Origin: Mesorhabditis belari
Lineage: Eukaryota > Nematoda > Chromadorea > Rhabditida > Rhabditidae
Reading direction: 5' to 3'
Length of the DNA: 64,000 nt
Assembly (NCBI GenBank): GCA_958450365.1
Contig: CAUEEP010000731.1
Coordinates: 3,100,501-3,164,500, forward strand
In this document: positions 20,471 through 31,879 of the stretch, piece by piece
Layout of the letters: every line of letters begins with the position of its first letter
Position numbering within the stretch: position 1 is the stretch's first letter
Program-made: the position numbers and the translations under genes
The notes under the pieces: model-generated
The model's input: the letters and a program-made list of their open reading frames with translations, nothing else
Told to the model about the DNA's origin: nothing
The model's database searches: none

Positions 20471-20936
20471 CTTCAAATTTCAAATCGATAATTTCTTTTC
20501 TGTTTATCTATTTTTAAAGACCAATACCGAAAAAAAAACAATAGCTTGTGGAATACTTTTACGGAAAAGAAATCGTTTTCAAATGAAGACTCTAAACATC
20601 AATTTTTAATGCCATACGGATAATGAATTAAGACGATTAAGACGATTAAGACTGAAGCTCTCTCTGTGGCGGGCCCGATGACGGTGCGTTTACGTTTCTC
20701 CTCATCGGCAATTTTCTATCAGATTTTCAGCAGTTCTCGAAACGATTTCCATTCGAAATCGAAAAGTAATTTGGTTGAAAATCGACTCAAAAAAAAAGGT
20801 TCTTTTTTTTGTTTGATTTTCCCATGACACACCACCAATTTTCCTTTCGCCACCGACAAAAATCCTCACTGAAAACCAGTTAATCTTTCCACGAAAATCT
20901 CGATCATTTTCAATATTAAAAATTTTTTTTTTAAAA

Positions 20937-23900
20937 ATGCGAATTTATTTATTGATTTTTCTTCAAGCAGTGGTGGGTTTGAGTGGTTTTTGATTCAATG
21001 AAACAGGTTTTTCATTGAATGATAAAGGTTTTTGATTCAATGATAAAGGTTTTTGATTAAATAATAATAATAATAATACTTTATTCAAACGATAAAGTGA
21101 AAGAAATCGTAGAGAAATGCACAGTGATACTTAATCATACAATACATACTGAAATCAATAAGCCAATTACTTACGGCAAAGAGCCACTAGATCTAAAGCA
21201 TCGATACGTTTCTTGAATATGAAAAGCGACTGAATTTCTCGTATGTCGTTTGGGAGCAAGTTCCATAATCTAGCGGCTCTAACGGGAAATGAATTTGATA
21301 AAGAGGCATTGGAAGCAAAGGGAATTTGCAAAAGGAATGAGCCACTTCTGGGCCCTGACCGCGGTTTAAATTTGAAAAAGTCTATAAACAAAGGGCTAAT
21401 CTGTTTACAACGGAGGATTTTGAAAGTTTCGACTAAATCAATGACAAAGCGACGATGCTGTAAAGTTTTTAGTTCAAAAAAAAGCAAGTCTCTCCTCATA
21501 AGTAAAGCTAGAATATTTAGAATAGTCAATTTTCCATAAAGCGACTTTTGTGAACCTCCTCTGAATTTTCTCCAAGCGTCCATGATAAAGGTTTTTGATT
21601 AAATGAAAGAGGTTTTTGATTAAATGAAAGAGGTTTTTGATTAAATGAAAAAGATTTTGATTAAATGAAAAGGTTTTTGATTAAATGATAAAGGTTTTTG
21701 ATTAAATGAAAAAGGTTTTGATTAAATGAAAAGTAAGTAAAGTAAGTAAAGAAAAAGAGAAAAAGTAGTTTTTGATCAAATGCTCTGATCTCAATGCTAT
21801 TTGAAATATTTCAAATGTAAGTCAGTAGGCGAATCTATTTCTTTTTTCAAATAGGTTACGATAGCTTTTTATTGAAGTGTTACTGTAGTTTTGTGTTTTT
21901 TTGAGGATTAGGGTAGCTTTATCTTTGTTTCTTGTAAGGATTACGATAACTTTATCTAGTTTCTCGTAAGAATTACAGTAGCTTTTGTGGTTGCAATAGC
22001 CTGTCTTCATGAGTTACTGTAGTTGACGTAAAGGTTACGATAGCTTTCGATTAAATATTACGGGCTGTAAAGCGAATCCGAGATTTTTAGCGAACCGAAT
22101 CCGAGATTCCCCGAATTGGCTCATGGGAATCGAATCAAAAAGCAACAAATTTACAACAACATTCGGGTTTCTTCGACACGTTGAGGGGTCTTTTCGATGG
22201 GGAAAATGGTTTCAATTATGAGCAGGTAATGGAGAGATTCTGTCATTCAATGAAGTCAGCACTTTTTGGTGTACTTTGTGCTCAAAGTGTGCAAAGAAGC
22301 CCTCTCTGGCGTACTAAATTCACATCACAATAAAGCATTTTCTTTTGCTGATTTTGTTGATCCTTATGAGATACTGTTGATGTACTTTGTGGAAATCTGT
22401 GAACGAATTGTTCTTTCTTTCTTTCTCCTTTCTTTCTCCCTTCTTTCTCCTTTCTTTCTCCTTTCTTTCTTCTTTCTTTCTTCTTTCTTTCTTCTTTCTT
22501 TCTCCTTTCTTTCTTCTTTCTTTCTCCTTTCTTTCTCCTTTCTTTCTCCTTTCTTTCTCCTTTCTTTCTCTTTCTTTCTTTCTTCTTTCTTTCTTCTTTC
22601 TTTCTTTTAGCCGGTTAAATGGGCGCTGGCCACTTTGCGCCAAATTTTTGCGTAACTCGCCATAACTTTCTTCTAAATAAGCCAATCTTTATGATTTTGG
22701 TGTCATTTTTTTGCACTTATTAAGATCTACAAAATGAAACCAACATCATAAAGATTGGCCGACTTAGAAGAAAGTTATGAAGAGTTGCGCAAAAGACCCA
22801 GTTGCGGAAATTAGCCTACCCCGAATTTTTTTTCAAAAATATAATATGGTCGTTTATACTTTATTTGAGTTAATTCTAAATCCAAATCTAAAAGATTTTC
22901 AGTTAAAAAACGCGGCTGTGAACTACATCGGCTCCGGGAACAGCACCGTCATTCAAGGGCTTCGGAATATGGTTTTTTTTGAAGCAATTTTTGAGGATAT
23001 AGATCAAGATCAAGATTCTTGATGTTATACTTGATCGACTGATTAGTTATTTTCAAAATTAGTGAACTTAAAGGTATCCAGCTTTGTTGGTTGATAGCTT
23101 TTAGCGATGAAGCATTTAGACAAGTCGAGTCGATTAGATTGATTCTGGCAGATTGACTCTGGCTGGTTGATTCTGGCAGATTGATTCTGGCAGATCAATT
23201 CTATTAGATCGATTCTGGCAGATCGATTCTGGCAGATTGATTCTGTCAGATCAATTCTGGCAGATCGATTCTGTCAGATCAATTCTGGCAGATCGATTCT
23301 GGCAGGTTTATTCTGTCAGATCAATTCTGGCAGATCGACTCTGTCAGATCAATTCTGGCAGATCAATTCTGGCTCTGATCAGAAAGTCCTTGTCCTTGTC
23401 TAGAGAAAGGTTTTTGCCTAATCTGATAAGTTAAGCAATCCCAAAACCAGTTAGAACTCTTCTATTAGTGTTAAGGCTTCTGATCGGAGCCAAATCTAGC
23501 CAGGATGGATTTGCCTAAATGCTTTTCCGTTAGACAAACGAAGAGTTGTTAGGCTTTACATTCAAATTTTGGAATTAGTTTTATGTCAAAAATTCTTCTG
23601 TTAGGTACTCGGCGAGAAAACGGATGCTCAACTCGGCGACAAAGTGGAGAGTGTCAAAGATGAATTGTCGGGTCAGGGAAAATCGGCGCTAGAAGAGGTG
23701 GCGAGGGAAAAAGCTATTTGAAATCGAATAAAAACCAATGATAATGACAATGACAATGACAATGACATTGACATTGACAATGACAATGACAATAACAATC
23801 GCAATTTTTAGATCATGCGTTTCCTAGGCGACACCAATAATTCGGATTCATTTGTGCACGAGATGATCAAGAAAGTTTTGGGGCAACAAACGAGTGAAGA

Positions 23901-23991
23901 TCAGGTGATGAGGAGAAAATCAACTTTACAGACTTTATCTGTTTTTTACAAAGCAGCTTTAGTGACTTCATCTGCTTTTACAATCAAATAG
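20937..23991 (+). CDS. Secreted protein of unknown function, six exons
   Basis: Exon 1 (20937-20972) codes a short hydrophobic leader (MRIYLLIFLQAV) and ends at GTGGGT. Then 22091-22225, 22903-22971, 23605-23697 and 23812 onward are all bounded by AG/GT and all in phase 0. The last exon either ends at 23904 (donor GTGATG, next exon unknown) or reads through to TAG at 23989, giving about 170 residues. The mature part is mixed and probably helical (FFDTLRGLFDGENG, VESVKDELSGQGKSALEE, HEMIKKVLGQQ). I do not recognise a family. The first intron holds LINE family 1 and the second holds a CTTT tract and a MITE. It is convergent with the carbonic anhydrase gene. Confidence 0.6.
20993..21735. repeat. 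20-bp repeat (AAAGGTTTTTGATTAAATGA) split by a LINE
   Basis: Three to four copies at 20993-21060 and about seven at 21585-21735 share AAAGGTTTTTGATTAAATGA. The LINE at 21061-21584 separates them. Confidence 0.9.
21061..21590 (-). mobile_element. LINE family 1, 5'-truncated non-LTR retrotransposon
   Basis: The minus strand encodes 138 residues ending in a typical C-terminal tail of LINE reverse transcriptases (FPVRAARLWNLLPNDIRE, then FIFKKRIDAL). The 3' end carries AATAAAGTATTATTATTATT, a short repetitive tail. The element is truncated in the reverse transcriptase gene and cannot move. The clade cannot be fixed from this tail, though CR1/Jockey-like lineages have such ends. Relatives are at 10935-11042 and 27699-28600. 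Confidence 0.75.
21736..22090. other. Gene-free intron stretch
   Basis: Part of intron 1 of the secreted-protein gene. It contains several dispersed words of the type GGTTACGATAGCTTT and GATTACGATAACTTT, a loose 45-60-bp repeat, and no exon. Confidence 0.5.
22400..22612. repeat. CTTTCTTT/CTCCTTTCTTT tract
   Basis: About 210 bp of CTTTCTTTCTCCTTT-type pyrimidine repeats. ORFs on both strands are by-products. Confidence 0.95.
22621..22825. mobile_element. MITE family H, copy 1
   Basis: GGCCACTTTGCGCCAAATTT, then CGCCATAACTTTCTTC and GCCAATCTTTATGATTTTG, are followed by CATAAAGATTGGCCGACTTA and AAGAAAGTTAT in inverted order. A second copy is at 39099-39268. Confidence 0.8.
23125..23372. repeat. 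~17-bp repeat (TCTGGCAGATCGATTCTG)
   Basis: About 14 copies of GATCGATTCTGGCAGA and GATCAATTCTGTCAGA lie in an intron of the secreted-protein gene. An ACAATG hexamer repeat at 23738-23803 sits in the next intron. Confidence 0.9.
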
Positions 23992-24029
23992 AGTTACAGT
24001 AGATTTATGTGAAATTAATTTTTAGTAAA

Positions 24030-24253
24030 TACCGTATTCTCTCTAATGGTAGTGCACTGTAAGCGTTGCTTAAATAATTGCTTGAAATCTCGAGAACCGC
24101 TTATCAGAACCTATCGATGTGCGGTCGGAAAATGTAGCTGACAATGAGATTTTGTTGGGGATTTGAGTGTTGAGCTTCTGGGAAAGCTTCGTAACCATAA
24201 AATAGTCATCAACTCGGCTCGGCACGGTGCACTATATTAGAAAGAACATGGTA
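24030..24253. mobile_element. MITE family E, copy 1 (~224 bp)
   Basis: Ends TACCGTATTCTCTCTAATGG and its approximate complement (TATTAGAAAGAACATGGTA). The interior contains GAGAACCGCTTATCAGAACC, TATCGATGTGCGGTCGGAAA and TGAGTGTTGAGCTTCTGGGA, shared with copies at 29257, 29503 and (inverted) 54862. Confidence 0.9.
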
Positions 24254-25250
24254 ATTGTTCATTGAAGTTTTTAATGGCTTTGCCTTTTGCTTAGATCTTT
24301 AAAAACAAAATTTTCCTTGATTTAGTCTCACCTCTCACGGCTCTTCCAAGGGAAATGATTGATTTTTGACAAAAAAAAAACAATAAACACATCACTTTTC
24401 AAATCGTAATTTGGGTATTTCTCGGTTTTAACATTCACAAAGACTCATCTCGGTGAAGCAAGGAGCTGACAACTTGTGAGGGGTTCAGTCAAGTTCAGTG
24501 AATGTCTAGTGAAGTAGAGTGCTCGTCTGAAGTGATCAGTCGAAAATAAAAACTATGTACGGCACTTTACATCCACAAAGACATCTTGAAGCATCCCCAT
24601 CCGAGTCTTCTCAGTTATCAATTTTCGTTCGACTGATTGACTGATCACTCTACTCCACTGAACATAATCACCACTCAAAAGTTGTCAGCTGTCTTGCTTA
24701 AACGAGTTGAGTCTCTAGTGCCAAGGACAAGTACCAAGGCCGACAAGTACCAAGGCAACTATCACCGGCAAGTACCGAGTATCAATATCAAGTTGTCAGC
24801 TGTCTTGCTTAACCGAGTTGAGTCTTTGTGAATGCTAAAACCGACAAGTACCGTAATTTGTTTCTTATCGTAATACAGAATTTGAAATGTTTATCAAACT
24901 GTTCAAATGCAAATGATGACACATTGCTTTTTGTAAAACTTTTCTCGTGTACTTTAGATTCAAACATTAACACACTTCTTCTAGTGCACTGAATTCTTAA
25001 TTTTTCAACGATTTTGTACTCTTTATTTTCTATTGATACTGAAAGAAAAAGAAGGATTCAATGCCACAGAAAGGGTACATTTAAGCGACATCAAAGTCTA
25101 TTCAAAGACATTCAAAGAAGAAGTTTAGTTTATTTATTAGTTTATTACTTGTAAAGACACTGAAAACTCGAATCAAATCTTTTAGAGATCTTTGGCAAGA
25201 AAAAGAAAAAGAAAAAGATTAAAATGAATAAACTAAAGCACCTATAAATC
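24254..25250. other. Intergenic stretch between convergent genes
   Basis: A duplicated sequence, AAGTTGTCAGCTGTCTTGCT followed by TAA.CGAGTTGAGTCT, occurs at about 24678 and 24792. A GTGCACTGAATTC-type small repeat lies at about 24978-25080. No exon is seen. AATAAA motifs on the minus strand near 25130-25145 could serve the carbonic anhydrase gene. Confidence 0.5.
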
Positions 25251-25252
25251 CC

Positions 25253-27699
25253 TCAGAATTTCTCACTAGACAACACTTTTCTTCCGTTCATTTTTTGACA
25301 CTCTCGATAGTTCGATGGAGAGATTTGACGCCAGATGCCAAGCTGCAATTTGAAGAAAGTTTAAATCGTTTTTTTGTTTTTGGTCAAGTACTAGCCTTGT
25401 GCGTTAGTTTGACAAGTTTGAGCCATTGATTTTAAGCCATTAAGCCAATGATTAACAACTGTCTAAGTTAAATCTCACGAGTTAACGTTCTTGTAGTGTT
25501 CTTGTCGAGTTCTAGAGTCAGTAAATGGTTTTCTTGTCTGATTTGGCTTTACTGGTAAGTCAAAAAGGTCAAAAGTCCTTGGGTTTGCCAGAATCAAGGC
25601 TTGGTCCAGTTTACAGACTCTAGAATCTATCCCAGGTTAAACTTAGTATCCCAGGTTACAGGTTAAACTAGGCCAGGCCAGAAGCCATTCTTAGAACAGG
25701 TCCATTAAGAGCTCTGATCTGATTTAGATTCTCTCAAAACGCTGCTAGTGGCTGGCTACAGTAATCCGATTTAAAAATTGGTAGATCTAGTAGATTTATA
25801 GATTCTAGTAGATCTACTAGAATCTATGAATCTACCAGATCTACTAGGATCTATGAACCTATCAGATCTACTAGGACCTATGATTCTACTAGTTCTTCCA
25901 GAATCTATGAATCTACTAGATCTATCAGAATCTATTCTACCAGATCTATCAGAATCTATGAATCTACTAGTTCTTCCAGAATCTATGATTCTACCCGATC
26001 TACTAGAATCTATGAATCTACGAGTTCTTCTAGAATCTATGATTCTACCAGATCTACTAGAATCTATGAATCTATCAGATCTATCAGAATCTATGAATCT
26101 ACCAGATCTATCAGAATCTATTCTACCAGATCTATCAGAATCCAGAATCAATTCCAAAATGAGTTGCCTAACAGTAATCCATCTGACGAGAGTAATTTCA
26201 CCTCTTGTTTACTAATCCTAATCGCTTCTTTGAACAAATTCCATGTGACACTTTCAGAGTAAGGACAAGTTGTCAAAGAGCCGGGATATGTGCAGAACGT
26301 TGATCTACCTGAACGATCTTTGATCTTTCAGAGTATGCCAGCATCTATGCGTTTACAACTTTCACTCACTTGGTAAAAGTTTTCCCAAATCGAGACTGAA
26401 AGCAATGGGTTTTCCGGCTTCTCTAGCTTCCTGGATAGAGTTGGCAAAAAGTTTTGGGATAGATTTATTTGATTCCTAAAAATTGAGACTCTAAGTAAGA
26501 TTAAGTAAGAGTTTAAGTAAGCTTTTGGTAATTCTTACCTCGATAAAAACGCCGACAACCGCTAGACCGTCACTTTGTTGAGCAGCTTCTGCAAAGCTTT
26601 CGTACTTGGTGGCCCAGAAAACGAAATGAAGCTGTAGATTGAGGGTATGATGGATTAAGTGGGATTTGGGGGAGTTTCATTGCTTTGCCTTTGATTGCTT
26701 TGTCTTTGATTGCTTTGTTTCATTGCTTTGTTTCATTGTTTTGTTTAATTGCTTTGTTTGATTGCTCCATCACGATTTGATTGTCTTTTTGATTGTTTAA
26801 GATGTGCTCAAGAGAATCTGGCTACTAATCCAGCTATGGTAATCTAGCTTTTGATGGCTACGGTGGCTAGCTACCGTAATCAGCTTTTCAAAGAGCTTTG
26901 TCAAGGCTTTAGAAAAGGCTTCAAAGAGCTTTGTCAAGGCAAGGCTGTCAAGTAGATGTCAAGGTTGTATCCCGAAGAAATTTCTGATTTTCTCACCTCA
27001 GCGGCAAAACTTTTCCCATCAACCGTGTGCTCACTGCCGCATTTCGAATCGGATGACCAATGTGCGTGGAATTGTTCCAGCGAGAAATCCCCGATGAGAT
27101 GTGGAGCTAAGAGAGCTAAAATGCAAAGATTGAGCTTACACATTAGTATTGCGACAGTAAACACTTTTCAAGTGATCTTTAAAAGGCTTAGAGAAATGCA
27201 TTTAATCAGTTTAGTAGTAGTAGTTGGTAATCTAGCTTTTAGATCCAGTTTAGTAGTTTAGTAGTAGTAGTAGTAGTTGCTGTTTAGCATTTTGTTTGAT
27301 AGATTGTTCAATCCGTAAAACCCGACCCACACTCGTCCCCTCATCAACATCGGCTCTCCATCCACATTCAGTAATTGAAAGGTTGAAGTGGCAATTTTTG
27401 GCATCGATTCGAAGACCACCATTCTGAAATATGAATAAGATTGGTTGAATTTGAATTGAGGGATTTTAGAAATGAAGAGAAAAGAATTGAGGGATTTTAG
27501 AAATGAAGAGCATTGCTGAAATGCTGGATTCTTTTATCGCCTATTGAAAGCAGTTAAATTTAAGTTAAGTTAAATTCTTGTTGACTAATTTATTGTACTG
27601 AGTAAATGAATTTTTCTTTCTGTTACTCTTACTGTTTTCTGATATTTCTGATATGTTAATAGTTAAGGAAAACTCGAAAAACATATGAAAAAAAGACTA

Positions 27700-27746
<47 letters not shown>

Positions 27747-29192
27747 TAATAATGATACTTTATTCAGATGATAAAATGAAACCCAATAAATCTTAGAGAA
27801 ATGCACAGCAGGTCATAAATGTAGAGACAGAAGAAAGGTACGAAGATATAAGATAGAGTGAAAATGCAAATAATTAGATTACCTACGAGAGAGAGTCGTT
27901 AGATCTAAGCCTTTTGTTTCTTGAAAAGTGACTTGTATGTAATTGGAAGCAAGTTCTATAACGTAGCGGCTCTAACGGGAAATGCTTTTGATAAAGAAGC
28001 GCTAAGCGCAAAGGGAATCTGTAAAAGGAATCTGTAAAAGGAAGCTGTAAAAGGAAGCTGTAAAAGGAAGCTGCAAAAGGAATCTGTAAAAGGAATCTGT
28101 AAAAGGAATCTGTAAAAGGAAGCTGCAAAGGGAATTTGTAAAAGGAATCTGTAAAAGGAAGCTGTAAAAGGAAGCTGTAAAAGGAAGCTGCAAAAGGAAT
28201 CTGTAAAATGAAGCTGTAAAAGAAAGCTGTAAAGGGAAGCTGCAAAGGGAAGCTGTAAAAGGAATTTGTAAAAGGAATCTGTAAAATGAAGCTGTAAAAG
28301 AAAGCTGTAAAGGGAAGCTGCAAAGGGAAGCTGTAAAAGGAATCTGCAAAGGGAAGCTGCAAAGGGGAGCTGCAAAAGGAAGCTGCAAAGGGAAGCTGCA
28401 AAAGGGAGCTGCAAAAGGAATGAATCACTTCCAAACTCTGATCTCGGGTTAAATTTTAAAAAAGCCAACAAAATCTAATCTGTTTCTAATCAAATCCAAA
28501 TCAAATCAAAAGCTAATCTGTTTGCAACGCAGGATTTTGAAAGTTTCGACTAGATCAATGACAAAGCGATTATGTTGTAAATTTTAAGAAATATCTACCG
28601 TAAATACTGTAATAGTACCGCACCCCCATAATGACGGTGCGGAGTGTTGCGTAGTCGAGCTTTGAACGAGTTTTTCTAGACACTGGTTTATGCTACAATA
28701 GCAATACAATTATCAAAAAATAGCCCTGAATTTCAGCTATTTTTTGAGACCAAAGACGCATTTTTTGAAAGTACGGGTGCTTTGAAAGTAGGCATTTTTT
28801 GAAAGCTTTGAAAAACATGAAATACTAAAAAACTTTGGTAACTTTTGCGACTACGAGACTGTACGAGAGCGGTGGGGTCCAATTACAGTATTTACGGTAT
28901 GTAAATCTAGTGTCAAAACTTTTAAAACTTCTTGTTCAACTCACTTTTCGTAACTTTGCATCAATTTTGACATTCTTCGAAACGATGTCGATTGGTGATT
29001 GACGTTTTCCAAAAACTTGTGAAGATTCTGAAGATTCTGAAGATTCTGAAGAATTAATTATTTTTAAATCTTTCAATTTCTACCTCTTTTCGTCGATTTT
29101 TGAGACTTTATTTCCTTTTTGTCGTTTTCCTTTGAGATTTTCTTCTTTTTGACGACTCCCCGCTTTGGAACCGATTTTTTTGCCTTTCGCAT
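25253..29192 (-). CDS. Alpha-carbonic anhydrase
   Basis: Eight exons: 29192-29084, 29045-28945, 27423-27327, 27115-26997, 26631-26539, 26475-26370, 26308-26202 and 25342-25253, 273 residues, phases consistent. Family landmarks in order: RQSPIDI, QFHAHW (two zinc His), GSEHTVDG (Glu gate), ELHFVFW (third zinc His), [19 protein letters not shown] (active-site Thr) and C-terminal MNGRKV. The zinc ligands are therefore complete. The usual GSLTTPPC reads GSLTTCPY, and the proton-shuttle position after the Cys-Gly appears to be Trp. There is no signal peptide; the first 36 residues are strongly basic, so the protein is probably intracellular. An AG lies two bases before the ATG (possible trans-splicing). 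It converts CO2 and water to bicarbonate. Introns hold a LINE, a MITE and a 350-bp minisatellite. Confidence 0.9.
25795..26146. repeat. AGATCT-rich minisatellite in carbonic anhydrase intron 7
   Basis: Units near 18-24 bp such as TCTACTAGATCTATCAGAAT and CTACCAGATCTACTAGAATC repeat about 16 times. Both strands stay open (Asp-Ser-Asp-Arg-Ser-Gly-like), a by-product. Confidence 0.9.
27699..28596 (-). mobile_element. LINE family 1, copy with internal 12-bp expansion
   Basis: The (AAT)n tail at 27706-27745 and ATGATACTTTATTCAGATGA mark the 3' end. Homology to the LINE at 21061-21590 continues through GCGGCTCTAACGGGAAATG and resumes after 28425 with AATGAATCACTTCCAAACTC. Between them lies a 410-bp tandem array grown from the element's own reverse-transcriptase codons. 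It sits in intron 2 of the carbonic anhydrase gene in the same orientation as that gene. Confidence 0.8.
28010..28425. repeat. 12-bp in-frame expansion inside a LINE
   Basis: About 34 copies of AAAGGAAGCTGT/AAAGGAATCTGC. The uninterrupted relative at 21061-21590 has one such word (GGGAATTTGCAAAAGGAATG). Because the unit is four codons, the minus frame of the reverse transcriptase tail stays open through it. Confidence 0.95.
28596..28899. mobile_element. MITE family I, full copy (~304 bp)
   Basis: Ends TACCGTAAATACTGTAAT and ATTACAGTATTTACGGTA are perfect complements. The interior holds AAAAAATAGCCCTGAATTTC and GACTGTACGAGAG. A truncated inverted relative is at 63018-63165. Confidence 0.85.
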
Positions 29193-29256
29193 TTCTAAAC
29201 TAAAGGTTTGTCAAATTTTGTCAAATTTCAAAAGTGTAAAGAATAAAAATAGAAAA
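29193..29256 (-). promoter_or_regulatory. Upstream gap of the carbonic anhydrase gene
   Basis: Only about 64 bases separate the start codon at 29192 from the first of two MITE copies. Promoter elements, if local, must lie here or inside the MITEs. No TATA-like motif is evident. Confidence 0.3.
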
Positions 29257-29478
29257 TACCTTATCCTCTCTAATAGTAGTGCGCCGTAAGCTTTCCCTAA
29301 ATTCCTTGAAATCTCGAGAACCGCTTATGAGAACCTATCGATGTGCGATCGGAAAATGTAGCTGACGATGAGATCTAGTGGGGGATTTGAGTGTTGAGCT
29401 TCTGGGAAAGCTTAGAAACTGTAAAATAGTGACCAACTCGACGAGGCTGGGTGCACTACTACTAGAGAGACAACGGTA
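29257..29478. mobile_element. MITE family E, copy 2
   Basis: Begins TACCTTATCCTCTCTAATAG and ends CTACTAGAGAGACAACGGTA. The interior is about 90% like copies 1 and 3. Confidence 0.9.
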
Positions 29479-29502
29479 TTCCTTGTGAGTTGATTTAGTA
29501 AC

Positions 29503-29724
29503 TACCGGATTCTCTCTAATAGTAGTGCATTCCGATCGTCGTCTAAATTACTCGAAATCTCAAGAACCACTTATCAGAACCTATCGATTTGCGATCGGAA
29601 AATGTAGCTGACGATGAGATCTAGTGGGGGATTTGAGTGTTGAGCTTCTGGGAAAGCTTAGAAACTGTAAAATAGTGATTAACTCGGCTCGGCTGGGTGC
29701 ACTACTATTAGAAAGAATACGGTA
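29503..29724. mobile_element. MITE family E, copy 3
   Basis: Begins TACCGGATTCTCTCTAATAG and ends CTATTAGAAAGAATACGGTA, 24 bases after copy 2 in the same orientation. Confidence 0.9.
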
Positions 29725-30265
29725 TTTAAAGTTGTATTTTCAAAAATAGTAAAAAAAATTGAATTCCGAAAATGTAGCTATACCTTTTTTTCTGAACTTT
29801 CTTTAAATCGTCTTTTCAGTTTTTTAGGAAAATCAAAGATGCTTTTATAGACAAAATAGTGGAAAGAGAAATGAGAAAGAATTAAACTTCAAAACTTTTA
29901 AACTCATAAATTACAGATTTCTTTTATTTTTACATGAATTTTTCTGATCACACAGATCACAGATTTTTTAGGAAAGTTTAAGATTTTGAACGAATTTTGA
30001 AGTTTTGAAGTTTAAGATTTTGAAGATTTTGAACGAAACTTTTCAAATGATTTAGCTGGATGCAAAGGATAGAAAAGGAAATCTGCAAAGGAAATCTTAT
30101 GAAAATCTTTTTGAAAAGAAAAACGCTTTGGTAAAACGCAAAGTTTTTTGACTTAAAAACACTAAGAAATATAGAATTCTAAGCTTTTTTTTTTGAGAAA
30201 TGATAAAATAAAAGAAAAAGAAAAGTCAGACGAATTTCAAGAAAAAGAAAAGTAAATGAGTTGTA
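29725..30265. other. AT-rich stretch without a gene
   Basis: No exon is supported. Short repeats of TTTTGAAGTTTAAGA and GGAAATCT type occur. Confidence 0.5.
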
Positions 30266-30267
30266 AA

Positions 30268-30405
30268 AGGAAAAAGATTGAAAGAGAAAGAGAAAGAGAA
30301 AGAGAAAGAGAAAGAGAAAGAGAAGGAGAAAGAGAAGGAGAAAGAGAAAGAGAAAGAGAAAGAGAAGGAGAAAGAGAAAAAGAAAAAGAAAGAGAAAGAG
30401 AGGAA
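30268..30405. repeat. GAGAAA hexamer tract
   Basis: About 22 copies of GAGAAA, some GAGAAG. Long basic and Phe/Ser-rich ORFs here are by-products. Confidence 0.95.
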
Positions 30406-30975
30406 AGTTGGGCATTGAATTGAATCGGGAGAAACACACACACATATTTGATTGGATTGAGTGGACATTCAAGAGAAAAGAGAAAAGAGATGTGGATGAA
30501 TGGAGGGAAACACTTGGAAACACAGAGATCACTTTTTCGGGCATTTGGGTAGAATATTTGTAGTGTTTATAGTGGCTTATAGTTTGAGTTACACTCAGTT
30601 ACACTCAAACTCAAACTCTAGTTTGAGTTACACTCAAACTTTTCACCCAGCTCCATTCCCAGGTGGAATCCCATTAGGTTCTAGTGTAAAATGCTTTTCC
30701 CCGGCTAGCTATGCGTTCTACTAGAGCTGGCTAAACTCTCCATAATTTGCTGAAATGTTGAAAATGATTTTGAAAGTCATTTATGCCATTTTTACATTTT
30801 ATTATACAAATTTAATATCAAAAGATAGGCTGAGAAAAGGTTTTTAAAAGATTTAAAAGGAGTTTAAAAGATTAAAAGGTTTTTAAAAGACTATTAAAGA
30901 TTTGAGCGCTTAATTCTAGCTGCTTTAGCACGATCATCCCGCAAATTTTGATAGCCAAGTCTAATTTCTATCAAA

Positions 30976-31143
30976 TTGGAAAAGCTTAATGGCATTCATT
31001 TCATTAAGCTTAACGACATTCATTTCATTAAGCTTAACGGCATTCATTTCATTAAGCTTAATGGCATTCATTTCATTAAGCTTAACGGCATTCATTTCAT
31101 TAAGCTTAATGGCATTCATTTCATTAAGCTTAACGGCATTCAT
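30976..31143. repeat. 24-bp minisatellite (GGCATTCATTTCATTAAGCT)
   Basis: Seven nearly perfect copies of a 24-bp unit, GGCATTCATTTCATTAAGCT plus TAAC or TAAT. ORFs in several frames are by-products. Confidence 0.95.
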
Positions 31144-31259
31144 GTCATCATCAAGATCAAGGAGAAGAACGATTCGTTTCCCCAAGAAAATGAAGAATCA
31201 AGTGAAAGTGTAGATTTGCAGATTTGTAGATTTCTACAAAGTACACCTAGCTTTCTTTT

Positions 31260-31870
31260 ACTTTAAAATGAATCAATACCTCTATTTCAGAGATCACTTC
31301 TCACCACTCCCGGCAATTATAACACATGAAAGAATCGGGAAAAAGGAAAAGGAAAGGAAAGAGAAAGGGAAATGAAAGGAAAAGGGAAATGAAAGGAAAA
31401 GAAAAGGGGAGGCAAATTATCGCCTTTCCCAAAAAAAATAAAAAACTCGTACAATTTCAGTAAAAAAGACAAAGAAAACGAGAATTTTTCGAATTTTGAA
31501 ACATTTAAAAGTTTTTTGGGGGTTTAAATGGGGAAAGTTTTACTTTTAGATTAAGATAAAAAGCTAAAAAGATTCATTAAGTTTAAAATAAAAAGCTTTT
31601 CGACTTTCCAATTCGACAAAGTGAAAAAGTTTTCGAATATTAGAAAAGAAATTCACCAAAATTCACCAAAATTCACCTAGAATTGCCTCTAAATAAAAAG
31701 TGTTCGATTTCTCAACTTTTTTCAGTGAATTCTCGTTCACTTTCAAGCAAATTCAAGAGTGTAAACATGGGTTTTCCCTAAAAAAACCTTTACGAAGAAA
31801 TTGGCTAAAGAATTTCTCTGAAAATTACGCGAAACACTGAACTTTTTATGCTCTACCTTTTATCTATAGA
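31260..31870. other. AT-rich stretch without a gene
   Basis: GGAAA-rich purine words at 31335-31410, then AT-rich sequence. I see no exon. Confidence 0.5.
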
Positions 31871-31879
31871 CACAAAGAA

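Noticed and set aside
19912..20517. Ser-Arg-Thr-rich plus ORF (201 codons) and Leu-Glu-Val minus ORF (186 codons)
   Set aside because: Both read the same 9-bp minisatellite. Homogeneous units and opposite-strand openness indicate repeat and not an RS-domain protein.
25313..25430. Plus-strand reading [20 protein letters not shown] as last exon of the secreted-protein gene
   Set aside because: It is the antisense of carbonic anhydrase exon 8, whose minus reading gives the conserved MNGRKV terminus in the right phase.
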